Assembly (NCBI GenBank): GCA_964453665.1
Contig: CAYVQT010000002.1
Location: forward strand, 26,903 to 90,902
DNA from: DAOUTY01 sp964453665
Lineage (GTDB): Bacteria > Chloroflexota > Dehalococcoidia > SZUA-161
Reading direction: 5' to 3'
DNA: 64,000 nt
Positions within the stretch are counted from its first letter, which is position 1, and each line of letters begins with the position of its first letter. Both the position numbers and the translations under genes were made by a program. This document shows, one piece after another, positions 35,333 through 43,510 of this stretch. The notes under the pieces were generated by a model. It saw nothing but the letters and a program-made list of their open reading frames with translations, did not search any database and had not been told where the DNA came from.

Positions 35333-36067
35333 TTAAGTATGGTTGGCCTTGCCTCCAAGAAGCGTTTGTACCTCACGCGGGCTGAGCCTGCGCGCTTCTC
35401 CCTCCGATAGGTCTCCAAGTAAGATACTGCCCATACGGACTCGCTTAAGTGCCAGGACGCGATAGCCGAGATGCTCGAACATTCGTCTAATCTGCCGTTT
35501 TTTGCCTTCGTGTATCGTAATGCTGTAGTTGTATTCTTTAACATCAACTTCTTTGACGATAGCGCGATGGGTGATGCAATTCTCCAGCATCAAGCCCTGC
35601 TCCAGCCGGAGTTTCTCACTCTTTTTTAACCTCGCATTGATAGAGACCAGATATTCCTTCTCGTGTTCGAAGCTGGGGTGGGTAAGCCATTGAGTCAATT
35701 CACCGTCGTTGGTAAGCAGCAAAAGGCCTGTGCTTTCTTTGTCCAGGCGTCCCACGGGATATAGCCTCATGTGGCGATATTTCCCGGGCAGGATGTCTAT
35801 AACTGTTGTACGCCCTCTCTCATCGCTGGTAGTAGACATAACGCCCTGCGGTTTATTAAGCATGAGATAGACTTTTTGTTTCGGCATGAGGTCAACTGGC
35901 TGTTTATCTATTAAGATGCGATCTTCCTCCATATTCAAAGGATAGCTGAAATCCTCCACCACTTTTCCGTTCACTTCTACTCTACCTTGACGTATGGCGT
36001 CAGCCAGCTGCCTTCTGGAGCCGGTTCCTGCTGTGGTTAGCGCTTTGAGGAGATGGGTTGAAGGCAT
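35333..36067 (-). CDS. rluB: 23S rRNA pseudouridine synthase, RluB/RsuA family
   Basis: 244 residues. An S4 RNA-binding domain (LLKALTTAGTGSRRQLADAI) is followed by the synthase domain with the catalytic Asp in PVGRLDKESTGLLLLTNDG and a C-terminal KKRQIRRMFEHLG. These enzymes isomerise a uridine in rRNA, RluB acting on helix 80 of 23S. RsuA or RluE roles are possible within the same family. It is not in an evident operon. Confidence 0.92.
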   Translation of the reverse strand: MPSTHLLKALTTAGTGSRRQLADAIRQGRVEVNGKVVEDFSYPLNMEEDRILIDKQPVDLMPKQKVYLMLNKPQGVMSTTSDERGRTTVIDILPGKYRHMRLYPVGRLDKESTGLLLLTNDGELTQWLTHPSFEHEKEYLVSINARLKKSEKLRLEQGLMLENCITHRAIVKEVDVKEYNYSITIHEGKKRQIRRMFEHLGYRVLALKRVRMGSILLGDLSEGEARRLSPREVQTLLGGKANHT

Positions 36068-36160
36068 TTCAGATGAACATTCCCCGGTTTAACAATACTG
36101 GCAGGCTGAATAGCCCTGTCTGTTCCGGTCAAGTGTGGGCCTTGAGACCAGTTTTATTGG

Positions 36161-36925
36161 CTATTCAGCCCTGATACGGAACATAAGCGTTCCGAAGGCC
36201 AGACCTGCCGCGGCCCAGCCGGCTAATACTAACAGCGATCGCCACAGGTCGGACCATACATATCCCGCGAGTACCAGGTCCCGTACACCGACGACAGCAT
36301 AATCCACCGGGTTGAACTGCCTTACGGTGTCAAGCCAATCGGGTAAAAGTTGTGCAGGCATCATAGTCGAAGATAGGAACACTGTGGGCAGTGCGATAAA
36401 GTTTATGATGCCCATGAGTGGTTCCGGCCGTCTCAGAAGTACTGCGAGGCCGTTGGAGAATGCGGCAAACCCCAGGCCTAGCAGCGAGATGAGAAATATT
36501 GCGAATAGCACTCCAGGAACGCCGGTTACTATATCTACTCCCATAATGACAGCAATTATAAAAATTATTACTGCCTGAACTACGAGTATAACCATAGAAG
36601 CGATGACACGGCTTGCAATAATTGACAGACGGTTGATCGGTGTGGCCAGCATCTTGGAAAGGATTCCCATATCGATATCGTGCAGCAGCCCCATGCCTGC
36701 CCAGGCCGAGCCGAATAATACCGTCATCACCACCACGCCGGGGGCGAGGAACTGGAGGTAGTCACCGCCTATGCCGGGCAGAGTGGACACTGATTTGAAA
36801 ATCTGGGGAAAGAGCAGCAGCCACAATATGGGCTGAATGAGGTTCATGAATATCCATACCCGCATGCGGATTTGCGTCTTCAGATGGCGTATAGTTTGAA
36901 ACCAGGTATCGGTGAAGAGGCTCAT
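36161..36925 (-). CDS. ABC-2 type transporter permease (DrrB-like)
   Basis: 254 residues with six membrane helices and the ABC-2 signature region near PEPLMGIINFIALPTVFLSS. It follows its ATPase gene by 2 bp. With the DrrA-like ATPase it should form an exporter of a lipid, drug or glycan. No substrate clue is adjacent. Confidence 0.93.
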   Translation of the reverse strand: MSLFTDTWFQTIRHLKTQIRMRVWIFMNLIQPILWLLLFPQIFKSVSTLPGIGGDYLQFLAPGVVVMTVLFGSAWAGMGLLHDIDMGILSKMLATPINRLSIIASRVIASMVILVVQAVIIFIIAVIMGVDIVTGVPGVLFAIFLISLLGLGFAAFSNGLAVLLRRPEPLMGIINFIALPTVFLSSTMMPAQLLPDWLDTVRQFNPVDYAVVGVRDLVLAGYVWSDLWRSLLVLAGWAAAGLAFGTLMFRIRAE

Positions 36926-36927
36926 AG

Positions 36928-37944
36928 CTATCTCCGGTAGCGCCTTCGCTGCATCTGAGCAAAGGTTGTAGCTGTACCCTCCTGCGCGCGTATGGTTCGG
37001 CCGGTATATTTAAGAAACACATCGTCCAGTGATGGTTTGGAGACAGAAAGTGTCTCGACCTCGATGCCTTCGTTGGCAAGGAGTCGCATTATTGTGGGCG
37101 CTGCAGATTCGCCTTTGTTGACATAAACCGCCAGTTCGCCATCAGTTGCCTGAGTCCCAAGAACGAATGGTTTGTTGGAAAGGGCTGCCTGAGTACGCCT
37201 GATGAACTCTTCGCACTGCTCTTCTCCGGTTTCACAGGTTGATAGAGTGACTACATCTCCGCCTATGGACTGCTTGAGTTCAGCGGGAGTTCCCAGTGCG
37301 ATTATCTTGCCCAGGTCGATAATAGCGATTCTGTCAGCTAAACGGTCGGCCTCTTCCATGTAGTGAGTGGTCAGGAAAATGGTGATGCCCATTGCCTTGG
37401 CCAGGCTACTGATGTAGTCCCAGATATGCACTCGGGTCTGAGGGTCCAAGCCCACCGTCGGCTCGTCAAGAAAGATTAGCTGAGGCTGGTGGATGAGACC
37501 CATGGCGATGTCTAGTCGCTTGCGCATTCCGCCGGAGTATGTGGAGACTATCTTATCTTCGTAGCCCGTCAGGTCAACCAGTTCGAACAGCTCTTTAACT
37601 CGATGCTTGATAGTTTGGCCATCGAGTCTATAGAAACGTCCGTATAGTGCCAGGTTTTCTCGTCCAGTTGCGTATTCGTCGACTCCTACGTCCTGTGCCA
37701 CGTAACCGATGTTTTTACGTACCTCGGCGGGACTTTTTACGATGTCTATGCCGGTAACTACAGCGGTTCCCGAGGTAGGCTGGATAAGCGTGTTCAGCAT
37801 CTTGATGGTTGTAGTCTTACCGGCGCCGTTCGGGCCGAGGAAGCCAAAGACCTCGCCTGCTTTGACCTCGAAATCAATGCTGTCAACTGCCCTGATATTG
37901 CCAGGATAGATCTTGGTTAGCTGGTTAGTTTCTATAATGCTCAC
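36928..37944 (-). CDS. ABC transporter ATP-binding protein (DrrA-like)
   Basis: 338 residues, GTG start with GGAGG seven bases upstream. Walker A GPNGAGKTTT, signature TYSGGMRKRLDIAMG, Walker B LIFLDEPTVGLDP and switch His in LTTHYMEEADRL are all intact. A C-terminal DrrA-type extension (about 220-320) ends in the family-typical PSLDDVFLKYTGR. It is the ATPase of the 36161 permease. Confidence 0.95.
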   Translation of the reverse strand: MSIIETNQLTKIYPGNIRAVDSIDFEVKAGEVFGFLGPNGAGKTTTIKMLNTLIQPTSGTAVVTGIDIVKSPAEVRKNIGYVAQDVGVDEYATGRENLALYGRFYRLDGQTIKHRVKELFELVDLTGYEDKIVSTYSGGMRKRLDIAMGLIHQPQLIFLDEPTVGLDPQTRVHIWDYISSLAKAMGITIFLTTHYMEEADRLADRIAIIDLGKIIALGTPAELKQSIGGDVVTLSTCETGEEQCEEFIRRTQAALSNKPFVLGTQATDGELAVYVNKGESAAPTIMRLLANEGIEVETLSVSKPSLDDVFLKYTGRTIRAQEGTATTFAQMQRRRYRR

Positions 37945-38171
37945 GGCTAATCCTCCGTCTCCCGATGCCGCATGCCAGAGACTTAAGATGATGCTGGAAT
38001 TCTTTTACTTGACTCGCTGCACCACTCATTACAGATTATAAGCTTTCTATTTTACTTGGCAAAGACATAATTATTTGCCGTAAATTTACGATGCTTGGTA
38101 AGAATAATGTAAATTCTTATTGAGACGGACATAAAGTATACGCTGTGACATGTGATGTTGAACTCGATTTC

Positions 38172-38927
38172 TCAAAGTCGGTCGTCGTTCAGGAAATCCA
38201 GCAGGAGACCGTTGAAATAGTCTCTTTTCTGTATATGCGGCGAGTGCCCATAACCTAAGAAGACCTCCAGGCGTGCGGTGGGTATGAGCTCTTTCGCCTT
38301 AAAGGCCCCGGAAACCGGGTAATATGGATCACGCTTATTCCAGACAACAAGAGTGGGCACTTTAAGTTCCGGCAGTCTCTCCACGCACATCCAATCCTTG
38401 TCCTCACCGTCCTCTACAAGGAATCTGGGGTAGGGTTGCGCTGTACGCATAATATGACGAAGCCAGTACATAAACGCGCCCATGTACATTCCCCACCGGG
38501 CCAGTTTGCAGAAGCCTGCGGTATCGATGAGTACCAGACTGCGTACTATCTCGGGGTGACGGAGAGCGATCTCTAGACATACCCTTCCGCCCAGTGAATG
38601 CCCTACCAGAACGTGGTTTTCAAAGTCCAACTCCTTGATGAACTCAAGGGTAAAGTCGACGAATTCCGATAGATAGTAGCCGGTCTTGGATCTATCACTC
38701 AGGCCGAATCCTATCAAATCAGGGGCGTGGAGGCTATATGAGTGAGACAGGGCTTCCATAGTCTCCGCCCAGTCTTTAGAGTCGCTGGCACCACCATGTA
38801 TCAGAACAATTGATGGGCCACTGCCTGTTTTCAAATAGTGTGCCTGGTGGCCGTTTACTCTGAGCTTGAAACTTTCTATCGTGCCGTCAGCCGCTGGTTT
38901 AATTGAACTCCGGTTGCGTTCTTTCAT
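38172..38927 (-). CDS. Alpha/beta-hydrolase
   Basis: 251 residues. The oxyanion segment is LIHGGASDSKDW, the nucleophile elbow VGHSLGGRV, a probable acid in NKRDPYYPV, and the catalytic His in GYGHSPHIQ. It is a soluble lipase/epoxide-hydrolase-like enzyme with no secretion signal. It stands alone between the ABC genes and the archaellum region. The substrate is not evident. Confidence 0.92.
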   Translation of the reverse strand: MKERNRSSIKPAADGTIESFKLRVNGHQAHYLKTGSGPSIVLIHGGASDSKDWAETMEALSHSYSLHAPDLIGFGLSDRSKTGYYLSEFVDFTLEFIKELDFENHVLVGHSLGGRVCLEIALRHPEIVRSLVLIDTAGFCKLARWGMYMGAFMYWLRHIMRTAQPYPRFLVEDGEDKDWMCVERLPELKVPTLVVWNKRDPYYPVSGAFKAKELIPTARLEVFLGYGHSPHIQKRDYFNGLLLDFLNDDRL

Positions 38928-39095
38928 GGTAGCAATATATCACGACCAAGATGCAGAGCATCCCGGGGTAGCGCTGTGCAGTGAGTTTAGTGGGAATGCC
39001 CGCTGGGTACCCGAATGCATATTATATCTTGAATTAAAGCCTTCATCAAATCTTATTTAATTCTCATAGTGATGTAGCACTTTGCTTAGGCATAT

Positions 39096-39139
39096 GACTA
39101 TTTAGCAGTACGTGACTATTTGCAAGGGTAGGACTATTT
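39096..39139 (+). promoter_or_regulatory. Three GACTATTT direct repeats at exact 18-bp spacing
   Basis: GACTATTT starts at 39096, 39114 and 39132. The bases between differ, so selection on the octamer is suggested. It lies about 80 bp upstream of the putative promoter and 165 bp before the HTH gene that opens the archaellum operon. It is a good candidate for an activator or repressor array. Confidence 0.7.
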
Positions 39140-39215
39140 ACCTATGCGCTTTAGTACGTGTAGGTGATTGTGCCTGTGGTGAGCAATAGCTATGATTGCG
39201 CCAGAATGTATCACA

Positions 39216-39245
39216 TTGCTCGTAAAAGTAGCAAATTCGTATTGA
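39216..39245 (+). promoter_or_regulatory. Putative promoter of the archaellum operon
   Basis: TTGCTC at 39216-39221, an 18-bp spacer and TATTGA at 39240-39245. Only moderately close to consensus, as expected for an activated promoter. A separate promoter just before arlB1 cannot be excluded. Confidence 0.4.
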
Positions 39246-39302
39246 ATAGCCACTTTAGTTCTTCGGAGTGTAGCGTGGGAACGATGGTAAAGGGGTGGAA
39301 TT

Positions 39303-39572
39303 GTGAATAAAAGAACAGGCAAAAAGAGTAAGACAGCCAGTGGTAACAAACCGACTGGTAAGGAAATTATGACGTGTGATGAAGTTGCTGAATATCTGAG
39401 GGTGCATGTCAGTTCGGTCAGGCGGTGGAGTCGCAGCGGAAAGCTCACGGCCTACAAGGTAGGAGGCCGCGGCGATTGGAGATATCGTGAACAAGACGTC
39501 TTGGCATTTCTCTATGACACGGATGGGAAAGGCCAAGGGCAAGGGGAGGTGATGGTGATGTGCAAGGGCTAA
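39303..39572 (+). CDS. Excisionase/MerR-type HTH protein, first gene of the archaellum operon
   Basis: 89 residues with GTG start. A basic tail (KRTGKKSKTASGNKPTG) precedes the HTH: IMTCDEVAEYLRVHVSSVRRW, then GKLTAYKVGGRGDWRYR and DVLAFLYD. It is a paralogue of the 34192 protein. It lies 79 bp before arlB1 on the same strand. It probably binds the repeats at 39096-39139 or acts on the operon (inference). Not similar to the archaeal archaellum regulators I know (ArnA/B/R, EarA). Confidence 0.87.
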   Translation: MNKRTGKKSKTASGNKPTGKEIMTCDEVAEYLRVHVSSVRRWSRSGKLTAYKVGGRGDWRYREQDVLAFLYDTDGKGQGQGEVMVMCKG

Positions 39573-39651
39573 ATGGGGAGTCGAAGCGGTCTGCTTTGCC
39601 ACGCGCAGGCTGTGAGAATGAGTGGCACGAAACTGAAAAGGAGGGAAAAGG

Positions 39652-40227
39652 ATGTTGAAGAAACTAGCAAGGAAAACGCACCGGGACGAGAGAGGCATCA
39701 CCGGCCTGGAGACGGCGATCATCTTGATAGCCTTCGTGGTTGTGGCCTCGGTCTTTGCCTACACAGTGCTGTCGGCGGGAATATTCTCGTCTCAAAAGGG
39801 TCAGGAGGCGGTCTACTCCGGGTTGGAGCAGGCGAGATCTACGCTGGAGTTGAACGGTAGCGTGGTTGCCAAGGCTAACTCAACCGCAGTCACGGAGCTT
39901 GTATTCTCTGTGAGTAACGCCTTGGATGGTGAGGCGATCGATCTTACCGATACCACGGGCAACAATGTCACCGTAATCTCCTATTCCAGCTCAACCGCCC
40001 GTTCGGAGGAACTGGATTGGACAGTGGCCTATCAGGGCTATGGTGACGATGACAACCTGCTGGAAGCCGGGGAGATGTTCGAGATCACAGTGGACATGAC
40101 AGGGGCTGGCGAGACCATAGGTACCTACCAAACCTTCACTATTGAGGTCAAGCCTCCTACTGGAGCGGTGTTGATCATCGAGCGGACAACTCCTGCTGAC
40201 CTTGACTCAGTAATGATACTGAATTAA
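39652..40227 (+). CDS. arlB1: Archaellin (archaellum filament subunit) 1
   Basis: 191 residues. It has a class III signal peptide: a short basic leader ending RDERG, cleavage expected after Gly15, then ITGLETAIILIAFVVVASVF, the filament-core helix typical of methanogen-type archaellins, followed by FSSQKGQEAVYSG. The C-terminal domain is beta-rich with NGS and NLT-like sequons at few places. AAGGAGGGAAAAGG precedes the ATG. The first 60 residues are almost the same as those of arlB2. No ArlK/PibD prepilin peptidase lies in this window. Confidence 0.95.
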   Translation: MLKKLARKTHRDERGITGLETAIILIAFVVVASVFAYTVLSAGIFSSQKGQEAVYSGLEQARSTLELNGSVVAKANSTAVTELVFSVSNALDGEAIDLTDTTGNNVTVISYSSSTARSEELDWTVAYQGYGDDDNLLEAGEMFEITVDMTGAGETIGTYQTFTIEVKPPTGAVLIIERTTPADLDSVMILN

Positions 40228-40265
40228 CGGCAATGCCGTAACCAAGAAAAAAAGGAGGGATAGAG

Positions 40266-40874
40266 ATGCTTAAAGGATTATACAAGAGCCTACGCAGGGA
40301 TGAGAGAGGCATCACCGGCCTGGAGACGGCGATCATCCTGATTGCCTTCGTGGTCGTAGCCTCGGTCTTCGCCTACACGGTGTTGTCGGCTGGGATATTC
40401 TCGTCCCAGAAGGGCCAGGAGGCAGTCTACTCCGGGCTGGAGGAGGCAAGGGCCTCTATGTCGACCAAAGGCAGCATGTTTGCCTACGGCGGCAACTTAA
40501 CGGGTAACGCGACGGTGCTAGGTGTGTCCTTCTGTCTGGTCAACACGCTGGAAGGGCAGGCCATAGACCTGACACCTGGGGGAGGCAATGCTACGACGGA
40601 TAACGTCACGGTGATTAGCTTCACTGACGCTACCCAGCACGTTGCCGATGTAGCCTGGACGACTACGTTTGTAGGAGTCAATAACAGTGACAATCTTCTC
40701 GAGGATGAGGAGCAGGTCATTGTTTATGTGGACTTCACAGATAGCGATGCTCCCGTGACTGGTCTGGGCATTTACGACTCATTCATCATCGAGGTGAAGC
40801 CCGTAACCGGAGCGGCCCTGGTCCTAGAGCGGACCCTGCCTGGCAGGATCGACGCTGTAATGAACCTTAACTAG
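40266..40874 (+). CDS. arlB2: Archaellin (archaellum filament subunit) 2
   Basis: 202 residues. Leader ends RRDERG, then ITGLETAIILIAFVVVASVF exactly as in arlB1. The outer domain differs but shares the plan and the closing GA(V/A)L(I/V)(I/L)ERT segment. AAAAGGAGGGATAGAG precedes the ATG. The pair arose by tandem duplication and may give a two-subunit filament, or one major and one minor subunit. A large hairpin follows at 40895. Confidence 0.95.
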   Translation: MLKGLYKSLRRDERGITGLETAIILIAFVVVASVFAYTVLSAGIFSSQKGQEAVYSGLEEARASMSTKGSMFAYGGNLTGNATVLGVSFCLVNTLEGQAIDLTPGGGNATTDNVTVISFTDATQHVADVAWTTTFVGVNNSDNLLEDEEQVIVYVDFTDSDAPVTGLGIYDSFIIEVKPVTGAALVLERTLPGRIDAVMNLN

Positions 40875-40894
40875 AGGAGTTAGCTAAGGTAGTA

Positions 40895-40934
40895 GGTGTC
40901 GCTGCTGAGGCAGCTCTGCCTCGGCAGCGACACC
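40895..40934 (+). terminator. Intercistronic hairpin after the archaellin genes
   Basis: 18-bp stem (one T-G pair) starting GGTGTCGCTGC, with a four-base loop GCTC. No T-run follows, so it is not a classical terminator. By its position between filament genes and motor genes it probably stabilises the archaellin mRNA 3' end or lowers downstream transcription, keeping filament subunits in excess. Confidence 0.8.
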
Positions 40935-40961
40935 AATGTCATAAAGAACAGGGGTGGCAGC

Positions 40962-41744
40962 ATGGAACAGAGAATCAATGTTCTTGAAGAAGAATTGAAA
41001 GTGCTTAAGAGCCAGATCAAAGCGGTGCTGCTGGATATCAAGGAATTCCTGGCCACCGGCAACGGCAATAGTTACACTCCTCATGGAGAAAGCGGAGGTC
41101 AAGTTGGGCAGGGGCCTGTGGACAGTAGCGCGGGTGTTGGGCCGATTACTATCGGTAGCTATGGTATGCCGGGGCCCGGTCCGATGATCGGCTATGGAGC
41201 AGCAGCAGCGCCCGGTCCGGCAGGTGGCTATGTTGACCCTGTACATGCTGCAGGTCATAAGCCGGAGGCTGAGCTGCCGGCCGCAGATTTACGTGATGAG
41301 GCTAGTGAGCGCGTCGACCACGCTCCCCACCAAGATCAGAAACAGCAACCTGAAGATGTCAGCATGGAAACTGTGGGCAAATGTGTGGACAATCAGGTCG
41401 TTGACTTGCTGACTGTTTCAGTACTGGCGCAATGGCTATCCCGCGCTATACCTGCTGTGGGTAAGGGGCAAATAGGAAAACTCGTAGAGATCTATGACAT
41501 AACGGGTAACCTGCCACCGCGTCTGAAGGAGACTATGCTGCTGCTCGCAGACCTCTATGGCGGTAGCAAAACCGAAGAGGTTGAAGCGGCTGAAGCAGCT
41601 GATGATATACCGGCTTCCGTGAGTATCCAGCTGCTTATTGAGCTTGATAGCTTATTGCGCTATCGAAACGGCGCCCTTGAATCTGTTGTTTTTTCGATGC
41701 TTCTTGATAAAGGGTCGGTCAGCGGAAAGGATAGCCATGGATAA
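40962..41744 (+). CDS. ArlC/D/E-like archaellum accessory protein
   Basis: 260 residues from the ATG at 40962, which has GGGGTGG upstream; a longer GTG form would start inside the hairpin. N-terminal coiled coil (MEQRINVLEEELKVLKSQIK), a Gly/Pro/Ala-rich linker (about 60-115), then the ArlCDE-type domain near 150-230 with VDLLTVSVLAQWLSRAIPAVG and KLVEIYDITGNLPPRLK. In archaea these proteins form a cytoplasmic ring at the motor and receive switching signals through CheF. One fused or single protein here replaces ArlC, ArlD and ArlE. No chemotaxis gene is in the window. Confidence 0.88.
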   Translation: MEQRINVLEEELKVLKSQIKAVLLDIKEFLATGNGNSYTPHGESGGQVGQGPVDSSAGVGPITIGSYGMPGPGPMIGYGAAAAPGPAGGYVDPVHAAGHKPEAELPAADLRDEASERVDHAPHQDQKQQPEDVSMETVGKCVDNQVVDLLTVSVLAQWLSRAIPAVGKGQIGKLVEIYDITGNLPPRLKETMLLLADLYGGSKTEEVEAAEAADDIPASVSIQLLIELDSLLRYRNGALESVVFSMLLDKGSVSGKDSHG

Positions 41745-42252
41745 GGTCCTAGCCACAGTGCTTCTCATAGTCGCCGCGGTGGTCTGTGTGACCCTGGTGA
41801 TCAACGCTGTTTATCCGGCGATTACCAGCTCAAGTGGAGCGCTTGGCAGTGCGTCAGCGCGTATGACTGAACGGATGAGGAGTCAGGTAGAGATTATACA
41901 TGCAGCGGGTGAACTGGATGAGGATGGTAGCTGGCAGGACACCAATTCCAATAACTATTTCGATGTTTTTGTGTGGGTCAAGAATATAGGTGCTGAACCT
42001 GTAGACGATGTGAAACGATGCGACGTATTCCTGAACGGCAACCAGACGGTTTGGGCATGGATACCCTATGTGGATTACGCTGAGGATAACTATCCACAAT
42101 GGAACTATGTGATAGAGAACGGGAGCGACTGGAGTACTGCAACTACGGTGAAGATAGAGATAAGCTATGATAGCCCTTTAGCGTCCGGGGAATACCGCAT
42201 CAAGACCCTTATTCCCAATGGGGTATCCGATGACTACTACTTCAGTATGTAA
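41737..42252 (+). CDS. ArlF/ArlG-type archaellum stator protein (first)
   Basis: 171 residues from the ATG at 41737 (GGAAAGG upstream), overlapping the ArlCDE-like gene by 8 bp. An N-terminal helix MDKVLATVLLIVAAVVCVTL starts without a basic leader, followed by INAVYPAITSSSGAL and a beta-sandwich domain of archaellin-like fold (YFDVFVWVKNIGAEPVDDVK). In archaea ArlF and ArlG are periplasmic stator pieces, ArlF holding the S-layer. I cannot tell which of the two this is. Confidence 0.85.
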   Translation: MDKVLATVLLIVAAVVCVTLVINAVYPAITSSSGALGSASARMTERMRSQVEIIHAAGELDEDGSWQDTNSNNYFDVFVWVKNIGAEPVDDVKRCDVFLNGNQTVWAWIPYVDYAEDNYPQWNYVIENGSDWSTATTVKIEISYDSPLASGEYRIKTLIPNGVSDDYYFSM

Positions 42253-42257
42253 AGACG

Positions 42258-42782
42258 ATGAGCAACGCAATTGTTACACTATTCGTCGTAGCCTTGATGC
42301 TAGTAGCGGTTCTAACATGGTCAAATGCCTCCTTCAATTCAATAGACTCTGCGGCGCAGTCCTGGAAACAGATGGTGGAGACAACAAAGGAGGTATTGAG
42401 GACTGATATAGAGGTCATAGACACTCAATATAATGACCCGTTTGTGGAGGTATTCGTTCGGAACTGTGGCGAGGTGAGTCTCGCCCATTTCTCTAAGTGG
42501 GATGTGATGGCGCATCACTACGACGAATCAGACGGGTACTATGTTACCCGGCTTTTATATACTGAGGATGTTGATCCAGGTGACGACCATTGGAGTGTTG
42601 GAACTATATACTCAAGCGACAGCCTGGGACAGGAGGAGGTGTTTGAGCCCGGGATTCTGAACACGGGCGAGGTGGTGATGATGAAGTTGAAATTGGTTCC
42701 TGAGCCTGGGAATAAAACCACAAACTGGGTAATCGTGTCCAGCTACAATGGTGTGGTTGCCTCGGCGCAGTTTGAGGGATAG
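42258..42782 (+). CDS. ArlF/ArlG-type archaellum stator protein (second)
   Basis: 174 residues: N-terminal membrane helix (AIVTLFVVALMLVAVLTW) and a beta-rich outer domain with DPFVEVFVRNCGEVSLAHF and the closing NWVIVSSYNGVVASAQF. It lies 5 bp after its partner stator gene and 10 bp before arlH. The pairing and order match the F-G step of archaellum operons. Confidence 0.82.
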   Translation: MSNAIVTLFVVALMLVAVLTWSNASFNSIDSAAQSWKQMVETTKEVLRTDIEVIDTQYNDPFVEVFVRNCGEVSLAHFSKWDVMAHHYDESDGYYVTRLLYTEDVDPGDDHWSVGTIYSSDSLGQEEVFEPGILNTGEVVMMKLKLVPEPGNKTTNWVIVSSYNGVVASAQFEG

Positions 42783-42792
42783 GAGGACTGAA

Positions 42793-43503
42793 ATGGATGA
42801 GCATGAAGAAAAGATTAGCAGAATAATCTCTACTGGCAATGATGAACTGGACAAGAAGATAGGTGGAGGCATACCCCTGAGGTCACTCAGCCTTATCGAA
42901 GGCCAGCCTGATTCAGGGAAATCCGTTCTTACCCAGCAAATGGTCTGGGGTTCTTTAAGAAACGGCCTGAACGCCATGGTTTTTACCACTGAGAACACTA
43001 TGAGAAGCCTGGTTACTCAGATGCAGAGCCTGAACCTGGATGTTCTGGATTACCTGCTTCTTTCCAAGTTGCGAATATATCCCCTTGACGTAAAAAAAAC
43101 CAGGAGACATCTAGATACAGGACTGGTACCGCTTATCCGCAATTGTGCTGATAAAGGCGTTGACCTGGCGGTGATTGATTCTATCACCTATTTTGTGACT
43201 CATGCTTCCATCGAAGAGGTGCTCACCTTTTTTGAGGACTGCAAGGTGATGTGTGGGCAGGGTCTGAGCATACTATGTATTGCTCATAGCTATGCCTTTG
43301 ATGAAAACGTTATGGTCAGGCTGGGTTCGATGTGCGATAGCCACCTTAGACTGCGTATAGAGACGATGGGGAGCAAGATGATAAAGATATTAGAGGTGGC
43401 TAAGGTACGTGGGGCAGAAATGCATACTGGAAATATTGTCTCTTTCGATGTAGAGCCAGGTTTAGGTATCAAAGTGATACCTTATTCCAAAGCGAGGGCC
43501 TAG
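42793..43503 (+). CDS. arlH: Archaellum KaiC-like ATPase ArlH
   Basis: 236 residues from the ATG at 42793, with AGGAGG six bases upstream; a longer form starting at 42748 would overlap the preceding gene. Walker A GQPDSGKSVL at 37-46, Walker B-like VDLAVIDSITYFV. ArlH is a RecA/KaiC-fold regulator that binds ArlI and is needed for assembly. The order arlH-arlI-arlJ is conserved with archaea. Confidence 0.93.
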   Translation: MDEHEEKISRIISTGNDELDKKIGGGIPLRSLSLIEGQPDSGKSVLTQQMVWGSLRNGLNAMVFTTENTMRSLVTQMQSLNLDVLDYLLLSKLRIYPLDVKKTRRHLDTGLVPLIRNCADKGVDLAVIDSITYFVTHASIEEVLTFFEDCKVMCGQGLSILCIAHSYAFDENVMVRLGSMCDSHLRLRIETMGSKMIKILEVAKVRGAEMHTGNIVSFDVEPGLGIKVIPYSKARA

Positions 43504-43510
43504 AGTTAAT

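Larger units (their letters stand above)
38928..39302. promoter_or_regulatory. 375-bp control region upstream of the archaellum operon
   Basis: It holds the divergent start of the hydrolase gene on the left and, on the right, the triple repeat and probable promoter listed separately. A GGGGTGG Shine-Dalgarno precedes the GTG at 39303. No other gene is seen. Confidence 0.6.
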
